Assembly (NCBI GenBank): GCA_021773975.1
Contig: JAJFJN010000037.1
Location: forward strand, 1-64,000
Reading direction: 5' to 3'
DNA from: Gammaproteobacteria bacterium
GTDB lineage: Bacteria; Pseudomonadota; Gammaproteobacteria; Chromatiales; Chromatiaceae
DNA: 64,000 bases
Below are positions 44,590 to 52,915 of the stretch, one piece after another. How positions within the stretch are numbered: position 1 is the stretch's first letter; each line of letters starts with the position of its first letter. The position numbers and the translations under genes were made by a program. The notes below the pieces were generated by a model, which saw only the letters and a program-made list of their open reading frames with translations, was not told where the DNA came from and ran no database searches.

Positions 44590-45774
44590 CTACTGTATCT
44601 CTACCTGAAATCTGATAGTGACTACCTCACCTGCAGCCAATGAGACACCAGAAACAGTCAACACATTTGCTGTAGTAGCACCAAAGTCAGCGGTTACTCC
44701 ATCCTTTGTTTCACCCGTACTTAGAAAGGTATCACCCACTGTACCACCATCAGTTACCTCATTATCTCCATCTGCTGGGTGATCAATCCAGACTTCATCA
44801 GCAGCAGCCCATGTATCCATATTTAATACCAACCTCCCGGCTGTAATTTCAGTATCAAGATTATCTACAATACCGATATTGGTCGCTGTTGCAGCACTGC
44901 CCCCATTGGTGATTTCGATCTGATACTGAACAATCGCAAGCGGGATCCGTTTTGGATCACTGGTACCATTAAATGGATCTGAAATAACAGTTGAGGTTTT
45001 GCTAATGCTCAAGCTAGCACCCGAGACCTCATAATCATCCTGGCTGGAGTGCTTGGCATCACGACTGGCATCATCAGCACCCGCACCATCACCATCAATA
45101 TCAGCAAATACAATATCTACACTGCCTTCAGTATCTGCCACTGCTGTTTGTGTAAGCGCACCACCTAAAGTAGCTGCCCCATCATTGATGCGTGCTTCTG
45201 CCAGCAGATAATAGGACGCAAATTCTCCATCTGTAAAATTGGCAGCCGTTGCAAAGCTAGCCACAATAAAGACTGTTGCCGTTGCATCTGCTGCCAATGC
45301 ATCAATATGAACATCGGTATCACCTGCGTTATAAGTACCACTGGCATCCACATCTTCATACACAGCAACACTATCGGCATTTTCGTTATCCGTATCACCA
45401 AACTTGCCCGTTCCACCCACCAACGTCACAATGCTAAGCCCAAAATCTTGGGTAGCATTACCATTGTTTGTAACAGTGAATTCCAAGACCTGGTCAACAC
45501 TTCCCGGTGTAATCTTGACTGTAGCAACATCAACAGTTGCCACAGTCAGATTGATCTTGGTATCCACAACAAACGTATAGTCAACACCACCATTACTTTC
45601 CACTGCTGGTTGGACTATGAGATTGACTTTATAGTTAATAGTCGCCACACCACTATTGATAGTCGTGCCAGAGGCTGTGCCTGCTGCTAGGGTATTTCCT
45701 GAAAAAACCCCAAACAACAACATGACTAATATAGCCATGACCAACCTTGGGCTGAAGGATTGCGTTTTTATCAT
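44590..45774 (-). CDS. secreted protein with C-terminal DUF11-type domain
   Basis: ATG 45774 (M-I-K-T-Q-S-F) is chosen because AGGAG lies 6 bp before it; the ATG six bases earlier directly abuts AGGAG. The 394-residue product has a signal peptide (ending T-L-A-A-G). A beta-rich N-terminal half with many Val/Thr/Asp residues has stretches such as 'DIDGDGAGADDASRD' that could bind calcium. The C-terminal domain (about 260-394) starts 'VISDPFNGTSDPKRIP' and ends F-Q-V-E-I-Q. That domain is clearly related to the end of the 5163-residue giant. It is the second gene of the cluster on this strand, 186 bp before the barrel gene. Function unknown; probably exported surface material. Confidence 0.75.
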   Translation of the reverse strand: MIKTQSFSPRLVMAILVMLLFGVFSGNTLAAGTASGTTINSGVATINYKVNLIVQPAVESNGGVDYTFVVDTKINLTVATVDVATVKITPGSVDQVLEFTVTNNGNATQDFGLSIVTLVGGTGKFGDTDNENADSVAVYEDVDASGTYNAGDTDVHIDALAADATATVFIVASFATAANFTDGEFASYYLLAEARINDGAATLGGALTQTAVADTEGSVDIVFADIDGDGAGADDASRDAKHSSQDDYEVSGASLSISKTSTVISDPFNGTSDPKRIPLAIVQYQIEITNGGSAATATNIGIVDNLDTEITAGRLVLNMDTWAAADEVWIDHPADGDNEVTDGGTVGDTFLSTGETKDGVTADFGATTANVLTVSGVSLAAGEVVTIRFQVEIQ

Positions 45775-46077
45775 CTTCATCTCCTAAGGAACTTCGCATT
45801 AATAAAAAATATTCAGCAGCATCAACTACTGAAGCACTAAATCCGATGCCATTTCACTACTCCGGCACCAGCCTTCTGCCAAATCCTTATTGACACTGAC
45901 CCCCTGTCTCACAACACTGTGAAATTTATTGGCTTAACCATCCAATAAACCCTTCTATTTAACTGCGCTACAAAATCTGCACATCCCTGTTCTTTACTTA
46001 ATGCAGCCTATAGCCGAATGGATGCCCCCTCCTGCATCTAAATTAACCCTTCTATAAATCAATCAGGTTAATAACTC
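45775..46077. other. 303-bp intergenic region inside the surface cluster
   Basis: Besides the AGGAG ribosome site for the downstream gene (about 45781), I see no gene, strong hairpin or clear promoter. Composition is A/T-rich with short runs typical of an untranslated leader. Confidence 0.4.
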
Positions 46078-46572
46078 TCATCTAACTATGGCCCGAAAGC
46101 CCACTTGCCCATGCCCTTTGGGGGCTAGCGGTTTATTTAGAACCCAACGAACATTAGTGTAATCAGACTCATTAGCCGGACGTTCTTTCCCATCTGGCAT
46201 CTTCACAATCAGGTTTTCAGGAGTATCAAACATACTGCCGTTATCTACTGAGAAACTAATCTGAACATCCTTGCCGTAAGCTGAGCCAGCGTTGTACAGC
46301 GTATGTTTTGGGATAATGTCGTTGATCACCACATTGTCTGCAGACGCCTTGCCATTATTGGTATAGCGAAGGATAAAGATCACCTCATCACCTGGCAGCA
46401 CTGTTTTAGGAGGCACACGTTTGATAATCATCTTGCCGCTCTGATCCTTGACCTTAATCTCCATCTCCACAACCTTCTTCAATTTCACCGCCCCTTCATC
46501 AGCCAAAGCCGGCATTCCTGTAGTAAATGCCAGTAGAAACAAACCTGCTGTAAATGCCCTAAAATGTGACAT
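46078..46572 (-). CDS. small secreted DUF11-domain protein
   Basis: A 164-residue protein with a signal peptide (ending M-P-A-L-A-D) followed by essentially one DUF11 domain: 'VLPGDEVIFILRYTNNGKASADNVVINDIIP' type sequence, ending G-F-R-A-I-V-R. DUF11 domains are Ig-like beta sandwiches of envelope and surface proteins. It is the first gene of the minus-strand surface cluster, preceded by a 551-bp intergenic region that should contain the promoter. It could be a periplasmic or surface accessory of the larger proteins. Confidence 0.85.
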   Translation of the reverse strand: MSHFRAFTAGLFLLAFTTGMPALADEGAVKLKKVVEMEIKVKDQSGKMIIKRVPPKTVLPGDEVIFILRYTNNGKASADNVVINDIIPKHTLYNAGSAYGKDVQISFSVDNGSMFDTPENLIVKMPDGKERPANESDYTNVRWVLNKPLAPKGHGQVGFRAIVR

Positions 46573-46750
46573 GGTTCACACTCCTATTATTTTAAATGGG
46601 ATAAAGTTGTCTTTGATTTATTATTAATAACCATATAATTCACGCACTATTTACCAATAAATAATTTTTCAGTGCTATTTTTTTACTTCTTATTAACCCC
46701 CAAAACAGCCCTTATAAACCCATACGACCGTTTCACCACGCCAGATAGAT

Positions 46751-46814
46751 CTAAGCTATCTTTTTGTATTACCATGCTTTTTTAAGAAAAAAAGCATGGC
46801 TACCAGCAGCTTAG
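46751..46814. terminator. nested inverted repeats in the pit/DUF11 intergenic region
   Basis: An inner stem CCATGCTTTTTT (46772-46783) pairs with the A-run and GCATGG up to 46799. An outer pair CTAAGCT (46751-46757) and AGCTTAG (46808-46814) encloses it. The T-run/A-run arms could act as a bidirectional terminator, but a regulatory leader structure for the surface cluster is equally possible. Confidence 0.4.
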
Positions 46815-47032
46815 GCTACTGACAAAGAGTGTCTCATCCATGAATAATTACTACTCACAAGATACATACAGGGAGGGTAAATAATAGCCCTACACTATAT
46901 AACGACATATAAGCATATAACTTTATTAGGTTTTTCTTGATGGGGCCACATCAACATCATGACAAAAATCATGCTGCATAAGTAGTCAATAGCGGAAATT
47001 GAACGAGTGAAGCAACTCAAGTAATCGCACTA

Positions 47033-47070
47033 AGCTTTGAATTGAAATGTTTAAATATCACTTCAAAGCT
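47033..47070 (-). terminator. possible terminator of the pit operon
   Basis: AGCTTTGAA (47033-47041) and TTCAAAGCT (47062-47070) form a perfect 9-bp stem with a 20-base A/T-rich loop, 54 bp beyond the pit stop codon. There is no clear T-run, so confidence is low. Confidence 0.35.
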
Positions 47071-47123
47071 GAGATTCAAGGTTGTATCAAATACATACCG
47101 TCTCTGGCTTATACATCTGATTG

Positions 47124-48389
47124 CTAGCCAAACACGCCTTTTAATATGAAGAAGAAGAGCATAGATAAAAAGGCGCCAACAGGAAGTGTGACAACCCATG
47201 AAATGATAATCCCACCGATCACTCTTAGATCGATAGCACCAATACCACGCGCTAGCCCCACGCCAATCACTGCGCCCACGGCAATATGAGTCGTTGAGAC
47301 TGGCAGGCCTGTACGTGAAGCCATAACAACTGTTGCAGCTGCAGCTAAGGTGGCACAAAATCCACGACTGGGAGTCAGTTCAGTAATTTGTGTGCCAATG
47401 GTCTGCATAACCTTATAGCCCATCGTCGCCAAGCCAACCACAATACCTATGCCACCCAATACTAATATCCAAATAGGCAGACCTGCTTTTTGAGTCACCA
47501 TGCCACCTGACTGCACAATACTGACAACAGCCGCCATGGGGCCAATACCATTAGCCACATCATTGGAACCATGTGCAAAAGCCATTGCACAGGCGGTAAA
47601 TATCATCATTGGAGTAAATACTTTTTCTACGCTGGCAAAGTGAAAATCCCGATCTGCTACCGGATCCACTTTTACTTTATTGATTAATACCCAACCAGCC
47701 ACAGCAATCGCCAGCCCAATAATCACAGCCAGGACAAAACTCATATTCACAGAGAGATCGATATTGAGGTGTTTTAAACCTTTGAAAATTGTTATCAGTG
47801 AGATGATAAAACCAACTAAAAAGATATAGACTGGCCCCCATCTCTTGGCGCTTTGAAAAGGATTGTCTGTATTAAGGATCAGCTTACGGATACTCATCAT
47901 TAATAGAAAAGCGATGGTTCCACCCAGTAGTGGTGATACCGCCCAGCTGGCAACTATCTGCCCAATCTTGCCCCAATTAACGGCATCTACACCAATCCCA
48001 GCAACAGCAAAACCAACAACAGCACCTACAATCGAATGGGTCGTGGAGACCGGCCAGCCTTTATGTGAAGCAATCATTAACCAGACTGCGGCAGCCAACA
48101 GCGCCGCCAGCATGCCAAACACCAGTATCTCGGGCGTATCTACAATAGAGCTGGGGTCAATGATCCCCTTACGGATGGTTTTGGTAACATGCCCACCGGC
48201 CAGAAAAGCCCCGGCAAACTCAAATATAGCGGCAATGATTATGGCCTGTTTAACCGTGATAGCCCCCGATCCCACTGAGGTTCCCATGGCATTGGCTACA
48301 TCATTGGCACCAATACCCCAAGTCATATACAACCCAAAAATCACAGCCAATATAATTAAGACTGTCCCGTGTTCAGCTAGGATTTCCAC
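47124..48389 (-). CDS. pit: low-affinity phosphate transporter, PiT family
   Basis: A 421-residue membrane protein with the PiT signatures in both halves: G-A-N-D-V-A-N-A-M-G-T-S-V-G near residue 27 and G-S-N-D-V-A-N-G-I-G-P near residue 275. About ten hydrophobic helices and the conserved 'KGWPVSTTHSIVGAVVG' and 'GLPVSTTHIAVGAVIG' repeats are present. It imports phosphate, usually as a metal-phosphate complex with H+ or Na+. It follows a TIGR00153 PhoU-like gene by 21 bp on the same strand, the common pairing. No Pho box is seen upstream, consistent with constitutive use when phosphate is plentiful. Confidence 0.93.
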   Translation of the reverse strand: MEILAEHGTVLIILAVIFGLYMTWGIGANDVANAMGTSVGSGAITVKQAIIIAAIFEFAGAFLAGGHVTKTIRKGIIDPSSIVDTPEILVFGMLAALLAAAVWLMIASHKGWPVSTTHSIVGAVVGFAVAGIGVDAVNWGKIGQIVASWAVSPLLGGTIAFLLMMSIRKLILNTDNPFQSAKRWGPVYIFLVGFIISLITIFKGLKHLNIDLSVNMSFVLAVIIGLAIAVAGWVLINKVKVDPVADRDFHFASVEKVFTPMMIFTACAMAFAHGSNDVANGIGPMAAVVSIVQSGGMVTQKAGLPIWILVLGGIGIVVGLATMGYKVMQTIGTQITELTPSRGFCATLAAAATVVMASRTGLPVSTTHIAVGAVIGVGLARGIGAIDLRVIGGIIISWVVTLPVGAFLSMLFFFILKGVFG

Positions 48390-48410
48390 AATGCTTCCCC
48401 AATCTCAAAA

Positions 48411-49091
48411 TTAGCGTGCAATGAGCAGGCGCAGACGATTGCCCACTTTTTTAGAATAGTCTGCCAAATCTCCCGTCCACTCAATCAGCCGATACCACAT
48501 CATGACAGAGATTGGATTAATCTCACCTTCATGCTTAAACAGTATCCGTGTCAGCTGAAGCTCCAGCTTATCGGCATCGTCTTCAATCCGACTCAATTCA
48601 TCCACCATGGCCTCAACCTGTGTGGCTTCCCGCCCTCTAAAGCCCATCTCTAACAGCTCATCCAACTCTTCAATCACCTTGGCAGACTGCTCACACGCAT
48701 CAATGCATCGTGCCGTTAGCAACATCAAAGGTTTTTTCATGGGTTCGGGTACTTCCATCGGACGCTCTACCAACAGGCCGGCAATGTCCTGAGCGGTATC
48801 TGCAATGGAGTCCTGCATTTGTAGCACCTCTAGCAGGTCACGACGATCCACTGGCATAAACAGACTTCTGGGTAGATTAGCCCTTAGTTTATTTTTGATC
48901 TGATCTGCCCGGTCTTCCGCCTCAAAGATCTTCTCTTTGATCACTTCAACCTCATCCTGATTTCCTGCAATCAGCGCTTCATAAAGAGGGGTTACCAGGC
49001 GCGCACACTCAACTGAACAACGCATATGTTCCTGCATCGCTTTAAAAGGTGAGCGCTTAAATAGTGCAGCAAGCGGATTGGTCGACGCCAT
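48411..49091 (-). CDS. PhoU-like DUF47/TIGR00153 regulator of Pit
   Basis: A 226-residue all-helical protein. ATG 49091 is chosen over an ATG at 49127 because homologues start M-A-x-x-N-P-L-x-x-L-F-x-R-S-P-F and because GGAG lies 9 bp before it. Two PhoU-like helical repeats carry acidic metal-binding patterns ('IFEAEDRADQIKNKLR' and 'LSRIEDDADKLELQL'). Proteins of this family usually partner and control Pit transporters. It is the first gene of the pit operon and divergent from the 2-phosphoglycerate-kinase-like gene. Confidence 0.9.
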   Translation of the reverse strand: MASTNPLAALFKRSPFKAMQEHMRCSVECARLVTPLYEALIAGNQDEVEVIKEKIFEAEDRADQIKNKLRANLPRSLFMPVDRRDLLEVLQMQDSIADTAQDIAGLLVERPMEVPEPMKKPLMLLTARCIDACEQSAKVIEELDELLEMGFRGREATQVEAMVDELSRIEDDADKLELQLTRILFKHEGEINPISVMMWYRLIEWTGDLADYSKKVGNRLRLLIAR

Positions 49092-49224
49092 ATTTTCTAC
49101 TCCATCACTTTCTTGGGATTTATCCAAAACCTATTTTATTGTAACAAGAAATATCAAACCTCTTCACTTTAAGTCAGGTTGATCGTACAGTGCCATTAAG
49201 CACAACCAAAGCGCACAGATACCT

Positions 49225-50409
49225 ATGGCAAAAACGCTCATTATTGACCTGGCAGCGGGCAGAAGGACCCCATTCTTAAGAGGGATTCTTACCCGTTCAC
49301 TGCAAGCAGCAGGGCTATCTTTTGAAGAGGCCTTTAATACCGCATCATCCATCCGTCAGTTATTAGCGGGGAGGAGTGAAGTCTCCACCAGCGATCTACG
49401 CACACTCGTAATACAAAAGCTGGAAGAGTCTCATGGCAAAGCAGCTGTACATCGCTATCAAAACCCTACTCACACTCCTGCAACCATTCTGGTAGAACGC
49501 TCCAACATGCAAAGCATCCCCTTCTCCAGAGGGGAGTTAAGACGCAGCTTAGAGTGTTGCGGGTTAACCGAAGAAGGTGCTACAAAGATCGTCGCAAAGA
49601 TCTACGACTACCTTGTCAGCATTGATACAAAACGCATTAGCTCCCGCGATTTAGGGCTATTAACCCACAGCTATCTCAGAAGAGAGCTGAGTGCTGAGGC
49701 AGCAAAGCGCTACCTGGTCTGGACAGATTATCACCACGGCAATCGCCCCCTGCTCATTTTAATCGGCGGCACACCAGGCTGCGGAAAAAGTACCATGGCT
49801 ACAGAGCTGGCCACCCGGCTTGACATTGTGCGCACCCAATCTACCGACATGTTACGCGAAGTGATGCGCATGATGTTATCCAGCCGCCTGCTACCCATAC
49901 TGCACACCTCATCATTTGATGCCTGGAAGGCACTACCTGCACCCGCCGAATCACTTACTGACCGCAATAGCTTGGTGGCGGAGGGCTATCTCACGCAGGT
50001 AGAGCTTCTCTCCGTTGCTGGAGAGGCTGTATTACATCGCGCGCTCAAAGAACGGGTTTCATTAATACTTGAAGGCGTGCATATGCACCCCTCTTTTCTT
50101 GACAATATTCCAAATGAAGACAATGCCATTGTCGTCCCCATCATGCTTTGTGTGACGGATGAAGAGCTTTTACAGCTGCGTTTTACAGGGCGGGGGCAAC
50201 AAGCCCCAAATCGGCGGGCTAAACGTTATCTGGATAATTTTGATGCCATCTGGCGATTGCAAGCATTTCTAATAGCTGAAGCAGAACGGGCCGGCTTTAA
50301 TGTCATCATCAATAACAATAAGGAAGAGGCTCTTAGTAATGTTATGGCTGCTATTATCAACGCCCTATCCAAAGATTTTTCTAGCACACCCGAAGAGGTG
50401 TTTACATGA
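49225..50409 (+). CDS. 2-phosphoglycerate kinase-like protein with ATP-cone-like N-terminus
   Basis: A 394-residue protein. Residues 1-165 contain two related helical segments ('TPFLRGILTRSLQAAGLSFE' and 'IPFSRGELRRSLECCGL'-like) resembling ATP-cone domains. Residues about 175-390 are a P-loop kinase with Walker A G-G-T-P-G-C-G-K-S-T (181-190) and 'LILEGVHMHP'. This layout matches archaeal and some bacterial 2-phosphoglycerate kinases, which make 2,3-bisphosphoglycerate from 2-phosphoglycerate and ATP, the first step to cyclic 2,3-diphosphoglycerate. Its stop overlaps the start of a phosphoglycerate mutase (ATGA), supporting that substrate. The activity itself is inferred from family and context. 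Confidence 0.8.
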   Translation: MAKTLIIDLAAGRRTPFLRGILTRSLQAAGLSFEEAFNTASSIRQLLAGRSEVSTSDLRTLVIQKLEESHGKAAVHRYQNPTHTPATILVERSNMQSIPFSRGELRRSLECCGLTEEGATKIVAKIYDYLVSIDTKRISSRDLGLLTHSYLRRELSAEAAKRYLVWTDYHHGNRPLLILIGGTPGCGKSTMATELATRLDIVRTQSTDMLREVMRMMLSSRLLPILHTSSFDAWKALPAPAESLTDRNSLVAEGYLTQVELLSVAGEAVLHRALKERVSLILEGVHMHPSFLDNIPNEDNAIVVPIMLCVTDEELLQLRFTGRGQQAPNRRAKRYLDNFDAIWRLQAFLIAEAERAGFNVIINNNKEEALSNVMAAIINALSKDFSSTPEEVFT

Positions 50410-51689
50410 ATCTGCGCTACAAAGGTTTGATTATTGTCTTAGATGGCCTGGGTGACCGGCCTTGTGCAGAACTCAATGGTGCAACACCCTTGGAAGCAGC
50501 ACACACTCCAAATTTAGATCAACTAGCCACTAAAGGGTTATGCGGACTGGTAGACCCTCTGGCTCCTGGTGTGCCTGTCTCAACCCATACCGGAACAGGT
50601 ATCATGCTTGGCCTCATCCCTACAGACGCAGCCAAGCTATCTCGCGGCCCTGTTGAAGCAGCAGGCATTGGTCTCCCCATGGCAGCCGGGGACATCGCAA
50701 TTCGCTGTAACTTTGCAACACTAAAAAATGATGGTGGCCAACTAACTGTTGTAGACCGCCGCGCTGGGCGCATTAATGAACATACCGATCAACTAGCCAA
50801 TTCACTGCAAGATATCGCTGTTGGAGAGGGAATTACAGCCACCATTAAACCAGCCACACAACACCGGGCTGTATTACAACTATCAGGTGAAGGATTATCA
50901 GCAGACATTAGCGACACCGACCCAGACGATACCTACAACCTTGGAAAAACACTGCAATGCACTCCTCTCAATCCAAATGACAGCGCAGCAATTCGAACAG
51001 CCAATGCCATCAACAGTTTCATTGCAAAGGCACATGAACGACTGGAAAGCCACCCAGTCAATGAGCAACGCAAACAACAAGGACTGCTACCCGCCAATGG
51101 AATCATTACCCGTGGTGCAGGAATGTTTCATAAAAGTCGCACTATTATAAATCACCTACAGCTTAAGGCAGCACTTATAGCAGGTGAAAACAGTGTTTGC
51201 GGGCTTGGTAAACTATTCGGATTTACCGTTATCACAGAGCCAGGATTTACTGCCCTGGCTAACACAGATCTAACAGCGAAAATCACTGCCACACAAAAAG
51301 CACTTGAAAGCCACGATATCGTCTTTCTGCACATCAAAGCACCCGACATCTGTGCACATGATCTAATGCCCACCGAAAAACGCGACGTCCTTGAGCATCT
51401 TGATAAAGCACTGTCACCACTGCTCTCTGATAATCTTGTAATTGGAGTCTCTGGCGACCATTCAACAAACTCCACCTATGGGAATCACTGTGCTGACCCT
51501 GTTCCCACACTGCTTCATTATCCAGAATCACGCAGGGACGGCTGTAAAGACTTTGGAGAGACCAGTTGCATGCAGGGCGGCCTGGGCCGCATAACCGCTA
51601 ATGGATTTTTAATGTCTGCACTGGATGCCATGGGTGCCATGCATAACTATCGCACTGAAGATCAGGGGTTCTTTACTGCTGATTACTAA
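50406..51689 (+). CDS. apgM: archaeal-type 2,3-BPG-independent phosphoglycerate mutase
   Basis: A 427-residue alkaline-phosphatase-superfamily enzyme of the ApgM type. It starts 'GLIIVLDGLGDRP' with the metal-binding Asp, then 'TPLEAAHTPNLDQLA', 'THTGTGIMLG' and the 'SRGPVEAAGIGL' region, and ends with the metal-binding 'SGDHSTNSTYGNHCADPVP'. It interconverts 3- and 2-phosphoglycerate without a bisphosphate cofactor, using two divalent metals. It is translationally coupled to the 2-phosphoglycerate-kinase-like gene, so one pair could supply 2-PG and phosphorylate it. No damage is seen. Confidence 0.92.
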   Translation: MNLRYKGLIIVLDGLGDRPCAELNGATPLEAAHTPNLDQLATKGLCGLVDPLAPGVPVSTHTGTGIMLGLIPTDAAKLSRGPVEAAGIGLPMAAGDIAIRCNFATLKNDGGQLTVVDRRAGRINEHTDQLANSLQDIAVGEGITATIKPATQHRAVLQLSGEGLSADISDTDPDDTYNLGKTLQCTPLNPNDSAAIRTANAINSFIAKAHERLESHPVNEQRKQQGLLPANGIITRGAGMFHKSRTIINHLQLKAALIAGENSVCGLGKLFGFTVITEPGFTALANTDLTAKITATQKALESHDIVFLHIKAPDICAHDLMPTEKRDVLEHLDKALSPLLSDNLVIGVSGDHSTNSTYGNHCADPVPTLLHYPESRRDGCKDFGETSCMQGGLGRITANGFLMSALDAMGAMHNYRTEDQGFFTADY

Positions 51690-51731
51690 TAGATATAACA
51701 ATTATGCTGCTGTTAGATGCAGATAAGATAT

Positions 51732-52124
51732 TCAGCTCTTCGCCTTTGTCGCAAACTCACCAAACTTTTTATCATCTGTTAACACGTGGCGAACAGCCCA
51801 CGCAGAAACATATTTAACGATCTCTTCCGCATCTAGCATGTCCATGAGATAGAGCCCAATCTGCCCGTGTAGCTTCTCAAGCAGATCCTGATGTATTTTA
51901 CAGTGGTCTTCTAAGCCAGGGTAACCCAGCTTGTACATGAAGTTTTCTTCAGCAGTAAAGTGTTGCCGAGCATAACTGCCTAGTTCGTCAATGAGTCTTG
52001 CCTGATAAGCAGAATCATGCCCTTCTAATTCGATCGAGAGTCGGTTGATCAGATCCAGTAGATAGCGATGCTGGAGATCTATACTCTCAACACCAACACT
52101 CAACTTCTGGTTCCACTCAAGCAT
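51732..52124 (-). CDS. bacteriohaemerythrin
   Basis: A 130-residue four-helix protein with all di-iron ligands: H19, H55 and E59 in 'HFTAEE', H74, H78 ('HCKIH'), H113 and D118 in 'HVLTDD'. It binds O2 reversibly and may deliver or scavenge oxygen in the cytoplasm. It lies directly after the rnf genes on the same strand, 9 bp after the small Cys-rich protein, so it could protect the oxygen-sensitive ferredoxin system upstream; that role is inferred. Confidence 0.93.
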   Translation of the reverse strand: MLEWNQKLSVGVESIDLQHRYLLDLINRLSIELEGHDSAYQARLIDELGSYARQHFTAEENFMYKLGYPGLEDHCKIHQDLLEKLHGQIGLYLMDMLDAEEIVKYVSAWAVRHVLTDDKKFGEFATKAKS

Positions 52125-52133
52125 TGGATAGGC

Positions 52134-52328
52134 TCACTGGCTCGATTGTTTCGCTTTTTTAATCTTATTCTCTACGCATTTGGATTTAGTGGTATGACAA
52201 CCACACCCTTTCGTTTCAAACTTTGGTTTGGCCGGATCCTGTTTATTCAACCACATCTGAAAAGCAATCCAACCAGCACAGAGTGCTATCAGGCCAATTA
52301 AAGCAATGAGGTGATTCCAGATAGACAT
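52134..52328 (-). CDS. small Cys-rich membrane protein after rnfA
   Basis: A 64-residue protein starting at ATG 52328 (M-S-I-W-N-H-L), 4 bp after the rnfA stop. A longer start at 52358 would overlap rnfA. It has one transmembrane helix (about 5-26) and a short tail with 'KGCGCHTTKSKC' and a basic C-terminus. The cysteine/histidine cluster could bind metal or help Fe-S or flavin assembly. It occupies the place where rnfB would be expected in a CDGEAB-type operon but is much too small to be RnfB. Family not recognised. Confidence 0.6.
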   Translation of the reverse strand: MSIWNHLIALIGLIALCAGWIAFQMWLNKQDPAKPKFETKGCGCHTTKSKCVENKIKKAKQSSQ

Positions 52329-52332
52329 AGTA

Positions 52333-52914
52333 TTAACTTGAGCTAAAGAGTCCTGCAAAACCCATGAAAGCCATGGATAAGATGCCGGAGATAATCAGGT
52401 TAAATGCAAATCCCTTAATCAATTTAGGCATTGCGTTTGCTTTTTCAACCTCTTGACGCATACCAGCCATGAGTACAATGGCAAGTGTAAAACCCATACC
52501 TGCACCTAAGGCGTAAACCAGACCTTCCCAGAGGCCATAACCTTTGTTGGTGGCAAAGATGGCAAGCCCGAGGATCGCACAGTTGGTGGTGATCAGTGGC
52601 AGAAAAATACCCAAGGCGCGAAAGAGTGTTGGACTCAGTTTTTTGATCGCCATCTCAATCAACTGCACTACACTGGCAATCACTACAATAAAGCTGATCA
52701 GTCGCAGATAGGGCGCATAGATCAAGACATAGGTATTCAGAATCCAGGCACATAGCGCAGTGACCACCATCACAAAGATGGTTGCCAGACCGAGACGGAA
52801 CGAGACCTCTAGTTTGTTGGATACTCCCAGAAAAGGGCAAAGTCCAAGAAAGTAAGCCAGTACAAAGTTATTGATCAGCAGCGTGCTGATAAAAATCCAA
52901 CCGAGATCACCCAT
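52333..52914 (-). CDS. rnfA: Rnf complex membrane subunit RnfA
   Basis: A 193-residue protein with six transmembrane helices. The N-terminus 'LLINNFVLAYFLGLCPFLGVS' and the mid motif 'PLITTNCAILGLAIF' hold the two conserved Cys residues that ligand the RnfA/RnfE membrane [2Fe-2S] cluster. It pairs with RnfE in the antiparallel core of the ion-pumping ferredoxin:NAD+ oxidoreductase. It starts 1 bp after rnfE. Confidence 0.93.
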   Translation of the reverse strand: MGDLGWIFISTLLINNFVLAYFLGLCPFLGVSNKLEVSFRLGLATIFVMVVTALCAWILNTYVLIYAPYLRLISFIVVIASVVQLIEMAIKKLSPTLFRALGIFLPLITTNCAILGLAIFATNKGYGLWEGLVYALGAGMGFTLAIVLMAGMRQEVEKANAMPKLIKGFAFNLIISGILSMAFMGFAGLFSSS

Positions 52915-52915
52915 G

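Larger units (their letters stand above)
46573..47123. other. 551-bp intergenic region between the surface cluster and pit
   Basis: No gene is seen. It is A/T-rich and holds two hairpins (46751-46814 and 47033-47070), the tail of the pit transcript and the presumed promoter of the DUF11 cluster. No clear -35/-10 pair or Pho box could be assigned. Confidence 0.5.
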
